This document shows positions 18,285 through 26,945 of a stretch of DNA of 64,000 nt, piece after piece (position 1 is the first letter of the stretch; each line of letters begins with the position of its first letter). Origin of the DNA: Variovorax sp. EL159 (GTDB lineage: Bacteria > Pseudomonadota > Gammaproteobacteria > Burkholderiales > Burkholderiaceae_C); contig NZ_FMUJ01000003.1 in the NCBI RefSeq assembly GCF_900100965.1, positions 372,001 to 436,000 on the forward strand, written 5' to 3'. A model generated the notes under the pieces. It was not told the origin of the DNA. It ran no database searches and saw only the letters and a program-made list of their open reading frames with translations. Both the position numbers and the translations under genes were made by a program.

Positions 18285-19325
18285 TCAGGCGCGCGGCGGT
18301 GCCACCGAGTCGCGTGCCACCAGCGTGGGCGGAAACACGAACTCAGACGTCGGTATCGACGGATCGGACAGCCGGCTCATCACGCGCTCGACCATCACCT
18401 GCGCCATCTCGGGCACGGGCACGCGCACCGAGGTCATGGCCGGGTGCATCAGCATCGAGAGAAAGACGTTGTCGATACCGACGACCGACACGTCCTGCGG
18501 CACCGACAGGCCCGCATCGCGAAAGCCCGCCATCAGGCCGAAAGCCAGCAGGTCGTTGACGCCGATCACGCCCGTGGGCCGCTCGGCCGAACCGGCGAGC
18601 TGGCTGGCCTGCATGCGGCCCAGCTCGCTCATCATCGAATCGCCGTATTCATCCACGGGCAGGCCCTCGATGACCTGTGCGCTGCCTTCGAGGCCCGCGC
18701 TTTTTGCTGCGGCCAGAAAGCCGTTGATCTTCTCGTTCCGGCTCATGGTGCGGCCCGAGGGCGTGACGAAGGCCAGCCTGCGGTGCCCCTGTTCGATCAA
18801 ATGCGCGGTGGCGATGCGCGACGACTCGAAGCTGTCGACCGTCACATGGTCGATGACCGAGGGCACGCCCGGCGTGGCCCGCCGGTCGTAGCTCACCACC
18901 ACCAGCCCGCGCTCGGCGGCGGCCTCCACATGCTGTTCATCGATCAGCGACGAGATGATGATCACGCCGCGCACGCCGTGCGCCATCAGGTCCTCGAAGA
19001 AATGCGCTTCCTTGCCCGCATCGCGGTACGTGTTGCCGATCATGATGCGAAAGCCGTAGCGCTCTTGCGCCAGGCTTTCGACCTCGCGGGCAATGAAGCC
19101 GTACATCGGGTTGGCCATCGACGGCACCAGCAGGCCGATGAGTGGCGTGTGCCCGGTCTTGAGCTGCCGCGCCGAGGTATTGGGCCGGTACTTGAGTTCG
19201 CGGATCGCGGCTTCCACGCGGGCCAGCGTCTCCTTGGCCATGCGGTCGCCGCGCCCGTTCAACACGTTCGACACAGTGCTGGTCGAAACACCTGCCCGCT
19301 GGGCGACGTCACTGATTCTGCTCAC
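18285..19325 (-). CDS. LacI family transcriptional regulator
   Basis: 346 residues starting at a GTG (19325). The N-terminal HTH is 'ISDVAQRAGVSTSTVSNVLNG', with the hinge helix near residues 47-58, followed by a periplasmic-binding-like effector domain beginning 'TPLIGLLVPSMANPMYGFIAREVESLAQ'. It lies inside the operon between the TRAP transporter and the dehydrogenase. A TGTATCGATACA palindrome upstream of the operon's first gene is a good candidate for its operator, and a half-matching TATCGAT at 19342-19348 just before its own start may give autoregulation. Confidence 0.93.
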   Translation of the reverse strand: MSRISDVAQRAGVSTSTVSNVLNGRGDRMAKETLARVEAAIRELKYRPNTSARQLKTGHTPLIGLLVPSMANPMYGFIAREVESLAQERYGFRIMIGNTYRDAGKEAHFFEDLMAHGVRGVIIISSLIDEQHVEAAAERGLVVVSYDRRATPGVPSVIDHVTVDSFESSRIATAHLIEQGHRRLAFVTPSGRTMSRNEKINGFLAAAKSAGLEGSAQVIEGLPVDEYGDSMMSELGRMQASQLAGSAERPTGVIGVNDLLAFGLMAGFRDAGLSVPQDVSVVGIDNVFLSMLMHPAMTSVRVPVPEMAQVMVERVMSRLSDPSIPTSEFVFPPTLVARDSVAPPRA

Positions 19326-19366
19326 GGAATCTTTCCTGTTCTATCGATGTCTGTCTCTGGGCTCGA

Positions 19367-21277
19367 TCACAACCCCACGCGCATCGGCAGCCACGTGGAG
19401 AACGCCGGCACGAGCACCAGCACCACGAGGGTAACGAACAACACGGCAAGGTATTTCAGCATCGGCCGGGCCACGTCCTTCACCTGCGTGCCGGTGATGG
19501 CGCAGGTGGCGAAAAGCCCCAGGCCCACGGGCGGCGCGAACAGGCCGAAGCCCATGGCAATGACCATCACCGTGCCGAAGTGCAGCGGGTTCACGCCGAG
19601 CTGCGAAGCGATAGGCGTGAGCAGCGGGCCGAAGATGATGAGCGCGGGCGCGCCTTCGAGAATGGCGCCGAACACGATCATGATGAGCACCGACAGCATC
19701 ACGAACATCGTGCTGCCGTACGAATGCGCAAAGCCGATCATGAACTCCGACAGGTACTGCGGAATCTGCTGGATCGTGAGCGCAAAAGACAGGCTCGACG
19801 CCGCCGCCACGATGAAGAGAATGCCACCGGCCATCGACGCCGAGCGCACGAACAGCCGCGCCACCGACTTCACCGTCAGCTCGCGAAAGGCCAGCCAGCC
19901 CACCACCAGCGCGTAGATCACCGCGAAGGACGACACCTCGGTCGATGTCGCGATGCCCGAGGTCACGCCCTTGCCGATCATCGCCACCATCACCAGTGCC
20001 ACCAGCGCGCCGCCGAGCAGGCGGAACATCGGCGTGCGCACGTCGAAAGCTTCGTCGGGGTTGATCTTGGTGCCTACGTAGATGGTCACCGCCGCGAGCG
20101 ACACGGCCATCACCACCGCCGGCACCAGCCCGGCCATGAACAGCCCTGCAATCGAGATGTTGGCCACGAAGCCCATGATGATCATGTTGATGCACGGCGG
20201 AATGGTCTCGGCCATCACCGCGGTGCAGGCCAGCAGGCCGGCCGTTTCGTTCGGGTCCTGTTTGGTCCTGCGTACGGCCGGCATGATGATGCCGCCCACC
20301 GCCGCGATGTCGGCCAGCTTGGAGCCCGACACGCCCGAAAAGAACGCCGTGGCCGTGATGGTGATGAGCCCCAGCCCGCCGCGCAGCCGGCCGAACATGC
20401 GCAGCAGCAACTCGATGAGCCGCGACGACATGCCATTGGCCTCCATCAGCAGGCCCGCCAGCACGAAGAACGGAATGGCCAGCAGCACGTAGTGGTCGGT
20501 GCCCGCCATCACCTGCTGCGAATAGACCAGCATTGGCAGCGATGGGTCGGCCATGAAGAACACCAGCGATGACAGCGCCAGCACGAAGGCGATGGGTATG
20601 CCCAGCGCCATGCCGCCCAGAAAGCCGGCGGTGAGCAGCGCCCATGGCGGGATCGCGTGGTCGGCCATCAGCGTGTTCCACGCCACCACCGCCGCCGTGA
20701 GCGCGATGCCCACGCCCAGCGTGCCCCACACCCGGCGCGACGGCCCGTTGATGGCATTGGCCAGCCCGAAGAGCGTCATGAAGAGGCTGCCGATGGTCAC
20801 CGGGTAGACGTAGATCCACTGCGGCAGGCCGATCGATGTCGTCATGCTGTACGAGTCGACCAGCAGTTCGCACGACGAAGCAAAGAGGCTTGCCGACACG
20901 CCCACGATGATCCAGCTGCCCAACTGGATCAGCGCCGGCTGCCAGCTCGCCGGCAGCATGCCGCGGAACAGGTCCACGCCCACGTGCTGGCTGCGCGCGA
21001 GCACCGTCGCCGCGCCGAAGAACACCTGGATGACCATCAGCGCGCGCGCCACCTCCTCCGCCCAGTCGAAGGGGTCGTGCAGGAAGTAGCGAAAGATCAC
21101 CGAGATGAAGACCACCACCACGTCGATGGCCAGCACCACGCCGGCCATGTATTCGGTGACGCGCATCAGCCAGGCCAGCCAGCGGCCCGAGGCATGGCTG
21201 ACGTCGAAGCCCAATGCGGGCGACAGTGCGAGCGGCTGCATGGACGGGGCACCCGGCGAGATCGAAAGGCTCGACAT
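19367..21277 (-). CDS. fused TRAP transporter permease, DctQ-DctM
   Basis: 636-residue fusion of the small (DctQ) and large (DctM) membrane subunits of a TRAP carboxylate importer. Residues about 30-195 form the four-helix DctQ unit ('VVFISVIFRYFLHDPFDWAEEVARALMV', 'GVDLFRGMLPA'). From about 210 the large subunit follows, with typical 'AIPFFVLAGLLMEANGMSSRLIELL', 'TATAFFSGVSGSKLADIAAVGGIIMPA' and 'ETIPPCINMIIMG'. Fused QM genes are known in several TRAP systems. It lies 6 bases downstream of the DctP gene. Takes up an organic acid by sodium-coupled symport. Confidence 0.95.
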   Translation of the reverse strand: MSSLSISPGAPSMQPLALSPALGFDVSHASGRWLAWLMRVTEYMAGVVLAIDVVVVFISVIFRYFLHDPFDWAEEVARALMVIQVFFGAATVLARSQHVGVDLFRGMLPASWQPALIQLGSWIIVGVSASLFASSCELLVDSYSMTTSIGLPQWIYVYPVTIGSLFMTLFGLANAINGPSRRVWGTLGVGIALTAAVVAWNTLMADHAIPPWALLTAGFLGGMALGIPIAFVLALSSLVFFMADPSLPMLVYSQQVMAGTDHYVLLAIPFFVLAGLLMEANGMSSRLIELLLRMFGRLRGGLGLITITATAFFSGVSGSKLADIAAVGGIIMPAVRRTKQDPNETAGLLACTAVMAETIPPCINMIIMGFVANISIAGLFMAGLVPAVVMAVSLAAVTIYVGTKINPDEAFDVRTPMFRLLGGALVALVMVAMIGKGVTSGIATSTEVSSFAVIYALVVGWLAFRELTVKSVARLFVRSASMAGGILFIVAAASSLSFALTIQQIPQYLSEFMIGFAHSYGSTMFVMLSVLIMIVFGAILEGAPALIIFGPLLTPIASQLGVNPLHFGTVMVIAMGFGLFAPPVGLGLFATCAITGTQVKDVARPMLKYLAVLFVTLVVLVLVPAFSTWLPMRVGL

Positions 21278-21283
21278 GGCGGC

Positions 21284-22318
21284 TCAGGCCCGTGCGGCGG
21301 TGATGGCGGCGAACAGCGGCCCCGTCTCCGGGTACTGCTTCGAAAAGGCCGCCCACAGGCGCGTTTCCATTTCCTTGCGGACCTGGTCGCGCTCGCTCTT
21401 TTGCATGGGCGTGAACACGATGCCCAGCTTCTTCAGTTCCTCGATGGCCTGCAGGCCTTTTTGCGTGCCGATCTCGCGCTGCTGCAGCGTCGAGTCGTTG
21501 GCGGCCTTCATGAAGGCCGGGCGCAGCGCGGCGGGGATCTTGTCCATGGCGCGCTTGCCGGCAATGCACACCATCGGGCTGAACAAGTGCTCGGTCATCC
21601 AGCAGTACTTGACGACCTCGTTGAGCTTGCTCGCCAGCACCGTGGCCGCGTCGTGCTCGAAGCCATCGACCACACCCGTCTGCGCCGCCATGTACAACTC
21701 GCCGAAAGAAATGGGCGTGGGGATCGCGCCCATGATCTTGAAGGTCTCGATGAAGGCCGGCGTGGGCAGCACGCGCAGCTTGACGTTCTTGACGTCGGCC
21801 AGCGACTTCACCGGCTGCTTGGTGTACACGTTGCGCGCGCCATAGTGCGCGCCCCAGGTGACGACCTGGCAGCCCGTGCTCTTGAGCAGCATGTCGTTGA
21901 GCTTGGCGCCCACGCCGCCGTCGAGCGCGCGGGCCGCGTGCTCGTAGCTGTCGAACACATAGCCCAGGTCGAGCATGCCGAGCTGCGGCGTCACCGTGGC
22001 CCAGATCGACGAGCCCGTGAGCATCATGTCGACCGAGCCGACCTTCACCTGCTGCACCACGTCGCTTTCCTTGCCGAGCTGGTTGTTCGGAAAGTAGTCG
22101 ATGCGAATCTGGTCGCCCACCGCCTTCTTCAGGTTCGCCTGCATGAGCTGCGACCACGCGAAGTGCGACGAATTGAGGTCGGCCACGTGGGACGACGACA
22201 GGCGCAGCACCACGGTCTTGCCTTGTGCGGCAGCGCTTTGCGAAAGGCCCGTGGCCGCCATCGCGAGCGACAGCGCCGACGATGACTGGACGAACTGGCG
22301 GCGTGAAATCGGGTGCAT
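21284..22318 (-). CDS. TRAP transporter substrate-binding protein DctP
   Basis: 344-residue periplasmic receptor of the TRAP system. The signal region has a twin-arginine-type motif 'ISRRQFVQSSSALSLAMAATG', then 'KTVVLRLSSSHVADLNSSHFAWSQ' begins the mature domain. The DctP signature helix with the carboxylate-binding Arg appears as 'VKNVKLRVLPTPAFIETFKIMGAIPTPI', followed by 'FGELYMAAQTGVVDGFEHDA'. The start at 22318 has GGAGACA upstream. First gene of the five-gene operon; the ligand is a carboxylate that cannot be named. Confidence 0.94.
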   Translation of the reverse strand: MHPISRRQFVQSSSALSLAMAATGLSQSAAAQGKTVVLRLSSSHVADLNSSHFAWSQLMQANLKKAVGDQIRIDYFPNNQLGKESDVVQQVKVGSVDMMLTGSSIWATVTPQLGMLDLGYVFDSYEHAARALDGGVGAKLNDMLLKSTGCQVVTWGAHYGARNVYTKQPVKSLADVKNVKLRVLPTPAFIETFKIMGAIPTPISFGELYMAAQTGVVDGFEHDAATVLASKLNEVVKYCWMTEHLFSPMVCIAGKRAMDKIPAALRPAFMKAANDSTLQQREIGTQKGLQAIEELKKLGIVFTPMQKSERDQVRKEMETRLWAAFSKQYPETGPLFAAITAARA

Positions 22319-22376
22319 GGTGTTGTCTCCTGTGGGTCGATTGCCCATTTGTGGCTCGTTTGGTGGAACGATTTAC

Positions 22377-22388
22377 TGTATCGATACA
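22377..22388. promoter_or_regulatory. candidate LacI-family operator upstream of the TRAP operon
   Basis: TGTATCGATACA is a perfect 12-bp palindrome with the central CG typical of LacI/GalR operators, 59 bases upstream of the DctP start. The operon's third gene is a LacI regulator. A related TATCGAT core occurs at 19342-19348 in front of that regulator. Confidence 0.55.
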
Positions 22389-22465
22389 CAAGAACCCCGA
22401 CAATGCCGTTCCGGTAGGTGTTTTCCTTCGTAAACAAGGTAAAGACCACCCCGCGCGAAGGCAGA

Positions 22466-23008
22466 ATGGAAAAAAGCCAACGGACGCTCATGACCACATC
22501 GACACCTGAAGCCGCCCGCGCCTACGCCATCGAGATGCATGGAGACCAGAAGTACGGCGTGCATCCGTACGTGCATCACCTCGACGCCGTGGCCGCCCTG
22601 CTGCAGCCGTATGGAAAGCAGGCGCAGGTCATCGGCTTTTTGCACGACGTGGTCGAGGACACCGACGCCACGGTGTCGGACGTGCAGGAGCGCTTCGGCG
22701 ATCTGGTGGCGCGGTGCGTTTCGCTACTGACCGATGCGCCCGGCGCCAACCGCAAGGAGCGCAAGGCCAAGACCTATGCGGCGTTGGCCCTGGTGACCGG
22801 TGACGAAGAACTGGCCCTGGTGGTCAAGGCAGCTGACCGGCTGGCCAATGTGCGCGCCTGTGTCGCCGATGGGCACCGCGCGCTGTGGGACACCTATCAC
22901 GGCGAGCACCCGACCTTCAGGGCGGCGGCGTTTCGCGCGGGGCTGTGCGATCCGCTGTGGGCGGAGCTGGACACCCTGCTCTCGCCCGCACACATGCCTG
23001 CAGCCTAG
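22466..23008 (+). CDS. HD domain protein, RelA/SpoT-hydrolase-like
   Basis: 180 residues. Metal-binding HD signatures are visible as 'YGVHPYVHHLDAVAALL', 'VIGFLHDVVEDTDATVSDV' (the HD pair) and 'ALVVKAADRLANVRAC' (third ligand Asp). This is the pattern of the ppGpp hydrolase domain of SpoT and of small alarmone hydrolases (MESH1-like), without synthetase or regulatory domains. GAAGG before the ATG at 22466 supports this start; 22490 is an alternative. Divergent from the TRAP operon; overlaps the monooxygenase stop by four bases on the opposite strand. Confidence 0.87.
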   Translation: MEKSQRTLMTTSTPEAARAYAIEMHGDQKYGVHPYVHHLDAVAALLQPYGKQAQVIGFLHDVVEDTDATVSDVQERFGDLVARCVSLLTDAPGANRKERKAKTYAALALVTGDEELALVVKAADRLANVRACVADGHRALWDTYHGEHPTFRAAAFRAGLCDPLWAELDTLLSPAHMPAA

Positions 23009-24483
23009 GCTTTGCCGCGCGGGCTCGAAAACACCATCACCCCGTCATCCACCGCCCCGAAGCGCAGGCTCATCAGGTCGCGCGCGTAGTTCTGGTACAG
23101 CCGCCACGGCGCGCGCGAGCCCTGCTTGGGAAACTTGCCGATCGAGCGCTGCACATAGCCCGAAGAAAAATCGAGCCATGGCTCGGCCACCAATGCCGGG
23201 TCGGTGTTGTGGGGCGTGCATTGGCGCCAGCCGTGCCTGTCCATGTGGTTGAGCACGCGGCAGACGTACTCGCAGGTCAGGTCGCATTTCAAGGTCCACG
23301 AGGCATTTGTGTAGCCGAACGACGACGCCAGGTTCGGCACGTCGCTGTACATCATTCCCTTGTAGTTGAAGGTCGCGGCCGGATTGACGGGCACGCCATC
23401 GATGTCGAGCGCGATGCCGCCCAGCACCTGCAGGTCGAGCCCGGTGGCGGTGACGATCAGGTCGGCATCGAGTTCCTGGCCCGACTTCAACCGGATGCCG
23501 CGCGGCGTGAAGGTGTCGATGTGGTCCGTCACCATCGACGCCCGGCCGGCGTTGAGCGCCGCGAACAGGTCGCCATCGGGCACGAGGCACAGCCGCTGGT
23601 CCCACGGGTTGTAGCGCGGCGTGAAGTGCGTGGCGATGTCGTAGTCGGGCCCGAGGGCCTGCCGCACGCCGCCCAGGATCATCTGCTTCGCGCGCTCCGG
23701 CTTGCGCCGCGAGAGGCGGAAGAACAGCATGCTCAACAGCACGTTCTTCCAGCGGGTGATGCCGTACGCGAGCCGGTCCGGCAGGTGGCGCCGCAGCCGG
23801 TTGGCAATCGGGTCTTCGGCCGGCCGCGACACCACGTAGGTGGGCGAGCGCTGCAGCAGCGTGACGTGCCCGGCGGTCTTCGCCATCTCGGGCACCAGCG
23901 TCATCGCGGTGGCGCCGCTGCCGATCACGACCACACGCTTGCCTGCGTAGTCGAGGTCTTCGGGCCAGTGCTGCGGGTGGACGATGCGGCCGGCGAAGTC
24001 GGCCGTGCCCGCAAAGTCGGGCGTGTAGCCGGCCGCGTAGTTGTAGTAGCCGCTGCACATGAAGAGAAAGTTGCAGCTCATGCGGACCGGCTCGCGCTCG
24101 GGGCCGCGCTCCACGTCCACCCACCATCGCGCCTCGCCCGTGGACCACGAGGCGCGCACCACGCGATGGTTGAAGCGGATCTTCGCGTCGATGCCATGGT
24201 CCTTCGCGGTCTCGCGCACGTACTTCAGGATCGACGGGCCATCGGCAATCGCCTTGGCCTGCGTCCACGGCCGGAACGAATAGCCCAGCGTGTACATGTC
24301 CGAATCCGAACGGATGCCCGGATAGCGGAAAAGGTCCCAGGTGCCCCCGCTGCGCTCGCGCCCTTCGAGGATCGCGTAGCTGCGGCCGGGGCAATTCACC
24401 TGGAGGTGGTAGGCGGCGCCGATGCCCGAGAGGCCGGCGCCTACGATCAAAACGTCGACATGTTGTTGCTGTTCTTCCTGCAC
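23005..24483 (-). CDS. flavin-containing monooxygenase, Baeyer-Villiger type
   Basis: 492 residues from a GTG start. Two dinucleotide-binding motifs are visible: GAGLSG (15-20) for FAD and GSGATA (188-193) for NADPH. Between them residues 163-174 read FAGRIVHPQHWP, matching the class B/Baeyer-Villiger fingerprint FxGxxxHxxxWP. 'RSGGTWDLFRYPGIRSDSDMYTLGYSF' is also characteristic of the BVMO/flavin-monooxygenase group. The enzyme would insert oxygen into ketones or oxidise heteroatoms in the cytoplasm. The MFS exporter starts 12 bases away on the same strand, so product export or coupled detoxification is plausible. Confidence 0.9.
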   Translation of the reverse strand: MQEEQQQHVDVLIVGAGLSGIGAAYHLQVNCPGRSYAILEGRERSGGTWDLFRYPGIRSDSDMYTLGYSFRPWTQAKAIADGPSILKYVRETAKDHGIDAKIRFNHRVVRASWSTGEARWWVDVERGPEREPVRMSCNFLFMCSGYYNYAAGYTPDFAGTADFAGRIVHPQHWPEDLDYAGKRVVVIGSGATAMTLVPEMAKTAGHVTLLQRSPTYVVSRPAEDPIANRLRRHLPDRLAYGITRWKNVLLSMLFFRLSRRKPERAKQMILGGVRQALGPDYDIATHFTPRYNPWDQRLCLVPDGDLFAALNAGRASMVTDHIDTFTPRGIRLKSGQELDADLIVTATGLDLQVLGGIALDIDGVPVNPAATFNYKGMMYSDVPNLASSFGYTNASWTLKCDLTCEYVCRVLNHMDRHGWRQCTPHNTDPALVAEPWLDFSSGYVQRSIGKFPKQGSRAPWRLYQNYARDLMSLRFGAVDDGVMVFSSPRGKA

Positions 24484-24495
24484 CGATATGTCTCC

Positions 24496-26118
24496 TCAGT
24501 CGTTGTTGTCGTCTCTCGCACTTTCTCTTGCGGGGGGATCGGCAGGCCGCCCCCGGATCATCCGCCACGCACTCAGCGCACTGAGCACCGCTAGCCCGGC
24601 ACTCAGCAGCATCACCCACCGAAAGCCCGCCACGAACGATTCAGCCACGGCGCGCTTGATGGCGGCTGCCGTCGCGGCATCGACACCCGGCGGCATCGCC
24701 GCACCGGCCAGCTTGCTGCGCTCGCTTTCCAGAAATGCTGCTACCTGCGCCGACACGCCCATCTCGCGCAGGTTGTGCGCCAGCGCTGCATCGAAGGCCC
24801 AGGCCATGACCGCGCCGAACACCGCGATCGCCAGCACGGCGGCCGCGCGCGACACGGCGTTGTTCACGCCCGAGGCCACGCCCGCCATCTCGGGGCCGAC
24901 CGCATTCATGACGGTGGTGGTGAGCGGCGCCACCGTCACCGTCATGCCGAAGCCCAGCACCACCACGGCGGGCAGGAAGCCGCTCCAGTAGCTTGCGCCG
25001 ACGCCCGGCAATGCGAACAACGCAAAGCCCACGGCCGCGATGGAAGGCCCGACGACCAGCGGCATGCGCGGCCCGAAGCGGTCGACCAGCTGCCCGGCCC
25101 AGCCCGACAGCGCGAACATGATGAAGATGAACGGCAGCAGCGCCGCGCCTGCCACGGTGGCCGAATAGCCCTGCACCTGGATCATGTTGAGCGGAAAGAA
25201 ATACAGCCCGCCGCCCAACGCGGCGTAGAGCAGCAGCGTCAGCAGATTCGCACCGCTGAAGTTGCCGATGCGCAGCAGGCCCAGCGGCAGCATCGGCGTG
25301 CGGGCCTTGCGCTCGACCGCGATGAAGCCCGCGCTCCCGACGATGCCGATGCCCAGCGCCGCGAGCACGGCCGGCGAGTTCCAATGCTGCGTGGGCGCCT
25401 CGATGAAGGCATAGACGATGCCACCCAGCGCGGCCGTGGCCAGCAGCGCGCCCGAGAGGTCGAGGCCGCCGCGTGCCGAGGCGCCCCGGCTCTCGGGCAC
25501 GTGCCGCCAGACGATCCACAGCACCAGCAGCGCCATCGGCACGTTGATGAGAAAGGCCCAGGTCCACGAGAAGTGATCGACCAGGAAGCCGCCCAGCACC
25601 GGCCCCACGGCCGCCGTGATGCCGCTGAAGCCCGACCACGTGCCGATGGCCTTGCCCCGCTCTTTCTCAGGAAAGGCGGCGCTGATGAGCGCCAGGCTCC
25701 CCGGCACCAGCAGCGCGCCACCGATGCCCTGCGCCGCACGCGCGGCGATGAGCTGGTGGACCGTGGCCGAGAGCGCGCAGGCCACAGACGACAAGGCGAA
25801 GATGCCGACGCCGATGGCGAAGATGCGCCGGCGCCCGTAGTGGTCGCCCAGCGCGCCGCCCACCAGCAGCAGTGCGGCAAGCAGCAAGGCATACGACTCG
25901 ACCACCCATTGCGCCTGGAAGGCCGTGGCGTGCAGATCGGACTGGATGGCCGGCAATGCGACGTTGACCACCGTGCCATCGATGAAGGCCATGCTCGAGC
26001 CGACGATGGCCGCGGCCAGCACCCAGGGCTTCGAGGCGTCGGGGCAGGCGCTTTCTTGCGGCCCGGCAGCATGCAGGATCAGCGTGTCGTCGCAGGGCGC
26101 CTTGCCGATCTGTGCCAT
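24496..26118 (-). CDS. MFS transporter, DHA2 (EmrB/QacA) drug:H+ antiporter family
   Basis: 540 residues with about fourteen membrane segments. The family marks 'SMAFIDGTVVNVALPAIQSDLHA' (motif D1), 'GALGDHYGRRRIFAIGVG' (motif A) and 'GPVLGGFLVDHFSWTWAFLINVP' (motif C) are all visible. A cytoplasmic/soluble stretch near 440-490 precedes the last helix, and the tail is Arg/Asp-rich. Exports hydrophobic compounds through the inner membrane. It leads a two-gene unit with the monooxygenase 12 bases downstream. Confidence 0.94.
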   Translation of the reverse strand: MAQIGKAPCDDTLILHAAGPQESACPDASKPWVLAAAIVGSSMAFIDGTVVNVALPAIQSDLHATAFQAQWVVESYALLLAALLLVGGALGDHYGRRRIFAIGVGIFALSSVACALSATVHQLIAARAAQGIGGALLVPGSLALISAAFPEKERGKAIGTWSGFSGITAAVGPVLGGFLVDHFSWTWAFLINVPMALLVLWIVWRHVPESRGASARGGLDLSGALLATAALGGIVYAFIEAPTQHWNSPAVLAALGIGIVGSAGFIAVERKARTPMLPLGLLRIGNFSGANLLTLLLYAALGGGLYFFPLNMIQVQGYSATVAGAALLPFIFIMFALSGWAGQLVDRFGPRMPLVVGPSIAAVGFALFALPGVGASYWSGFLPAVVVLGFGMTVTVAPLTTTVMNAVGPEMAGVASGVNNAVSRAAAVLAIAVFGAVMAWAFDAALAHNLREMGVSAQVAAFLESERSKLAGAAMPPGVDAATAAAIKRAVAESFVAGFRWVMLLSAGLAVLSALSAWRMIRGRPADPPARESARDDNND

Positions 26119-26155
26119 GGTTGCCGGGCTCCGATCTGTCTAGTCGGTTTCGGTC

Positions 26156-26276
26156 TGGCCCCTTCCCCCTCGGGGGGAAGGTTGGGATGGGGGCATCGTC
26201 CAAATGGGCGCTGCGCATCGTTGCGCGCCGTCGTGCCCCCACCCCTGCCCTCCCCCAGAGGGGGAGGGAGAAAGAA
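26156..26276. repeat. REP-like inverted doublet
   Basis: Two GC-rich hairpins lie head to head between the MFS and pqiC genes: CTTCCCCCTCGGGGGGAAG at about 26163-26181 and CCTCCCCCAGAGGGGGAGG at about 26253-26271. Each is followed outwards or inwards by a GGGNTGGGGGC-type arm in opposite orientation. This is the architecture of repetitive extragenic palindromes found in many copies in proteobacterial genomes. Copy number elsewhere cannot be judged here. Confidence 0.6.
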
Positions 26277-26288
26277 ATATCAAAGCAG

Positions 26289-26945
26289 TCAGAGCGCGCA
26301 TGCCGTAGCAGCCGGGTTGGCCTGCGCGGTGCTCACGCTGCGCGCCATCGCGGCAGCCGCCGCAGCGGTCACGCGCTGGGCGCCCTGCGCCACCGCATCC
26401 ATGCCACCACCCACGGCCTCGCCGAGCCGCAGTTGGCAGACCAGCGTGCGCGCCTCGTCGGAGCGCCGCAGCGTCCAGCTGAAATCGGCATCGACGCGGC
26501 CGCCATCGACGGCGTCGAACTGGCGCAGTTGCACGGCGATGCGCCACACCGGCTGCGAGGTCTGGCGGCCGCCCTTGGTCACGTCGAGCGCGCCGAGCCG
26601 TCCAGCGATGCCGGACGAGAGCGCATCGCGCAACTCGTTTTCGAAAGAAGAGGCCCAGCGGTGCTGCTCCAGTACTTCGACCTGCACGCTGCCGTTGGGC
26701 TGGCGCACCACCATCTGCGGCCGTGCGAGCCGCTCGGGCACGGCCACCGGTGCCAGCTCGATGTAGAGCGGCTTGGCGCTGGCCAGCGTCGATGGCGCAG
26801 CGTCGGCGGCAGCCACCGGGCTGGCGAGCGTGTAGTAGCTGTCGGGCTTGCTCGCGCAGCCTGCGAGTGCGGTCAACGCGACCACGCCGGCGGCGGCGAG
26901 CGCGGGTTTTCCGAAGGCGTTTCCGAATGCGAAGGTCTTCTTCAT
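26289..26945 (-). CDS. pqiC: PqiC-like ABC-type transport auxiliary lipoprotein
   Basis: 218 residues with a lipoprotein signal ending LTALAGC (Cys30). The mature part starts 'SYYTLASP', typical of PqiC/DUF330, followed by 'LYIELAPVAVPERLARPQMV', 'RWASSFENELRDALSS' and 'VDADFSWTLRRSDEARTLVC', the conserved strands of the family. PqiC is the outer-membrane-side partner of the PqiB tunnel, thought to move phospholipids or other hydrophobic molecules across the envelope. Start overlaps the pqiB stop (ATGA). Confidence 0.9.
   Translation of the reverse strand: MKKTFAFGNAFGKPALAAAGVVALTALAGCASKPDSYYTLASPVAAADAAPSTLASAKPLYIELAPVAVPERLARPQMVVRQPNGSVQVEVLEQHRWASSFENELRDALSSGIAGRLGALDVTKGGRQTSQPVWRIAVQLRQFDAVDGGRVDADFSWTLRRSDEARTLVCQLRLGEAVGGGMDAVAQGAQRVTAAAAAAMARSVSTAQANPAATACAL

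Noticed and set aside
19341..22403. Open frame of 1020 codons on the minus strand
   Set aside because: Shadow of the fused DctQM and DctP genes in another frame; no domain or start supports it.
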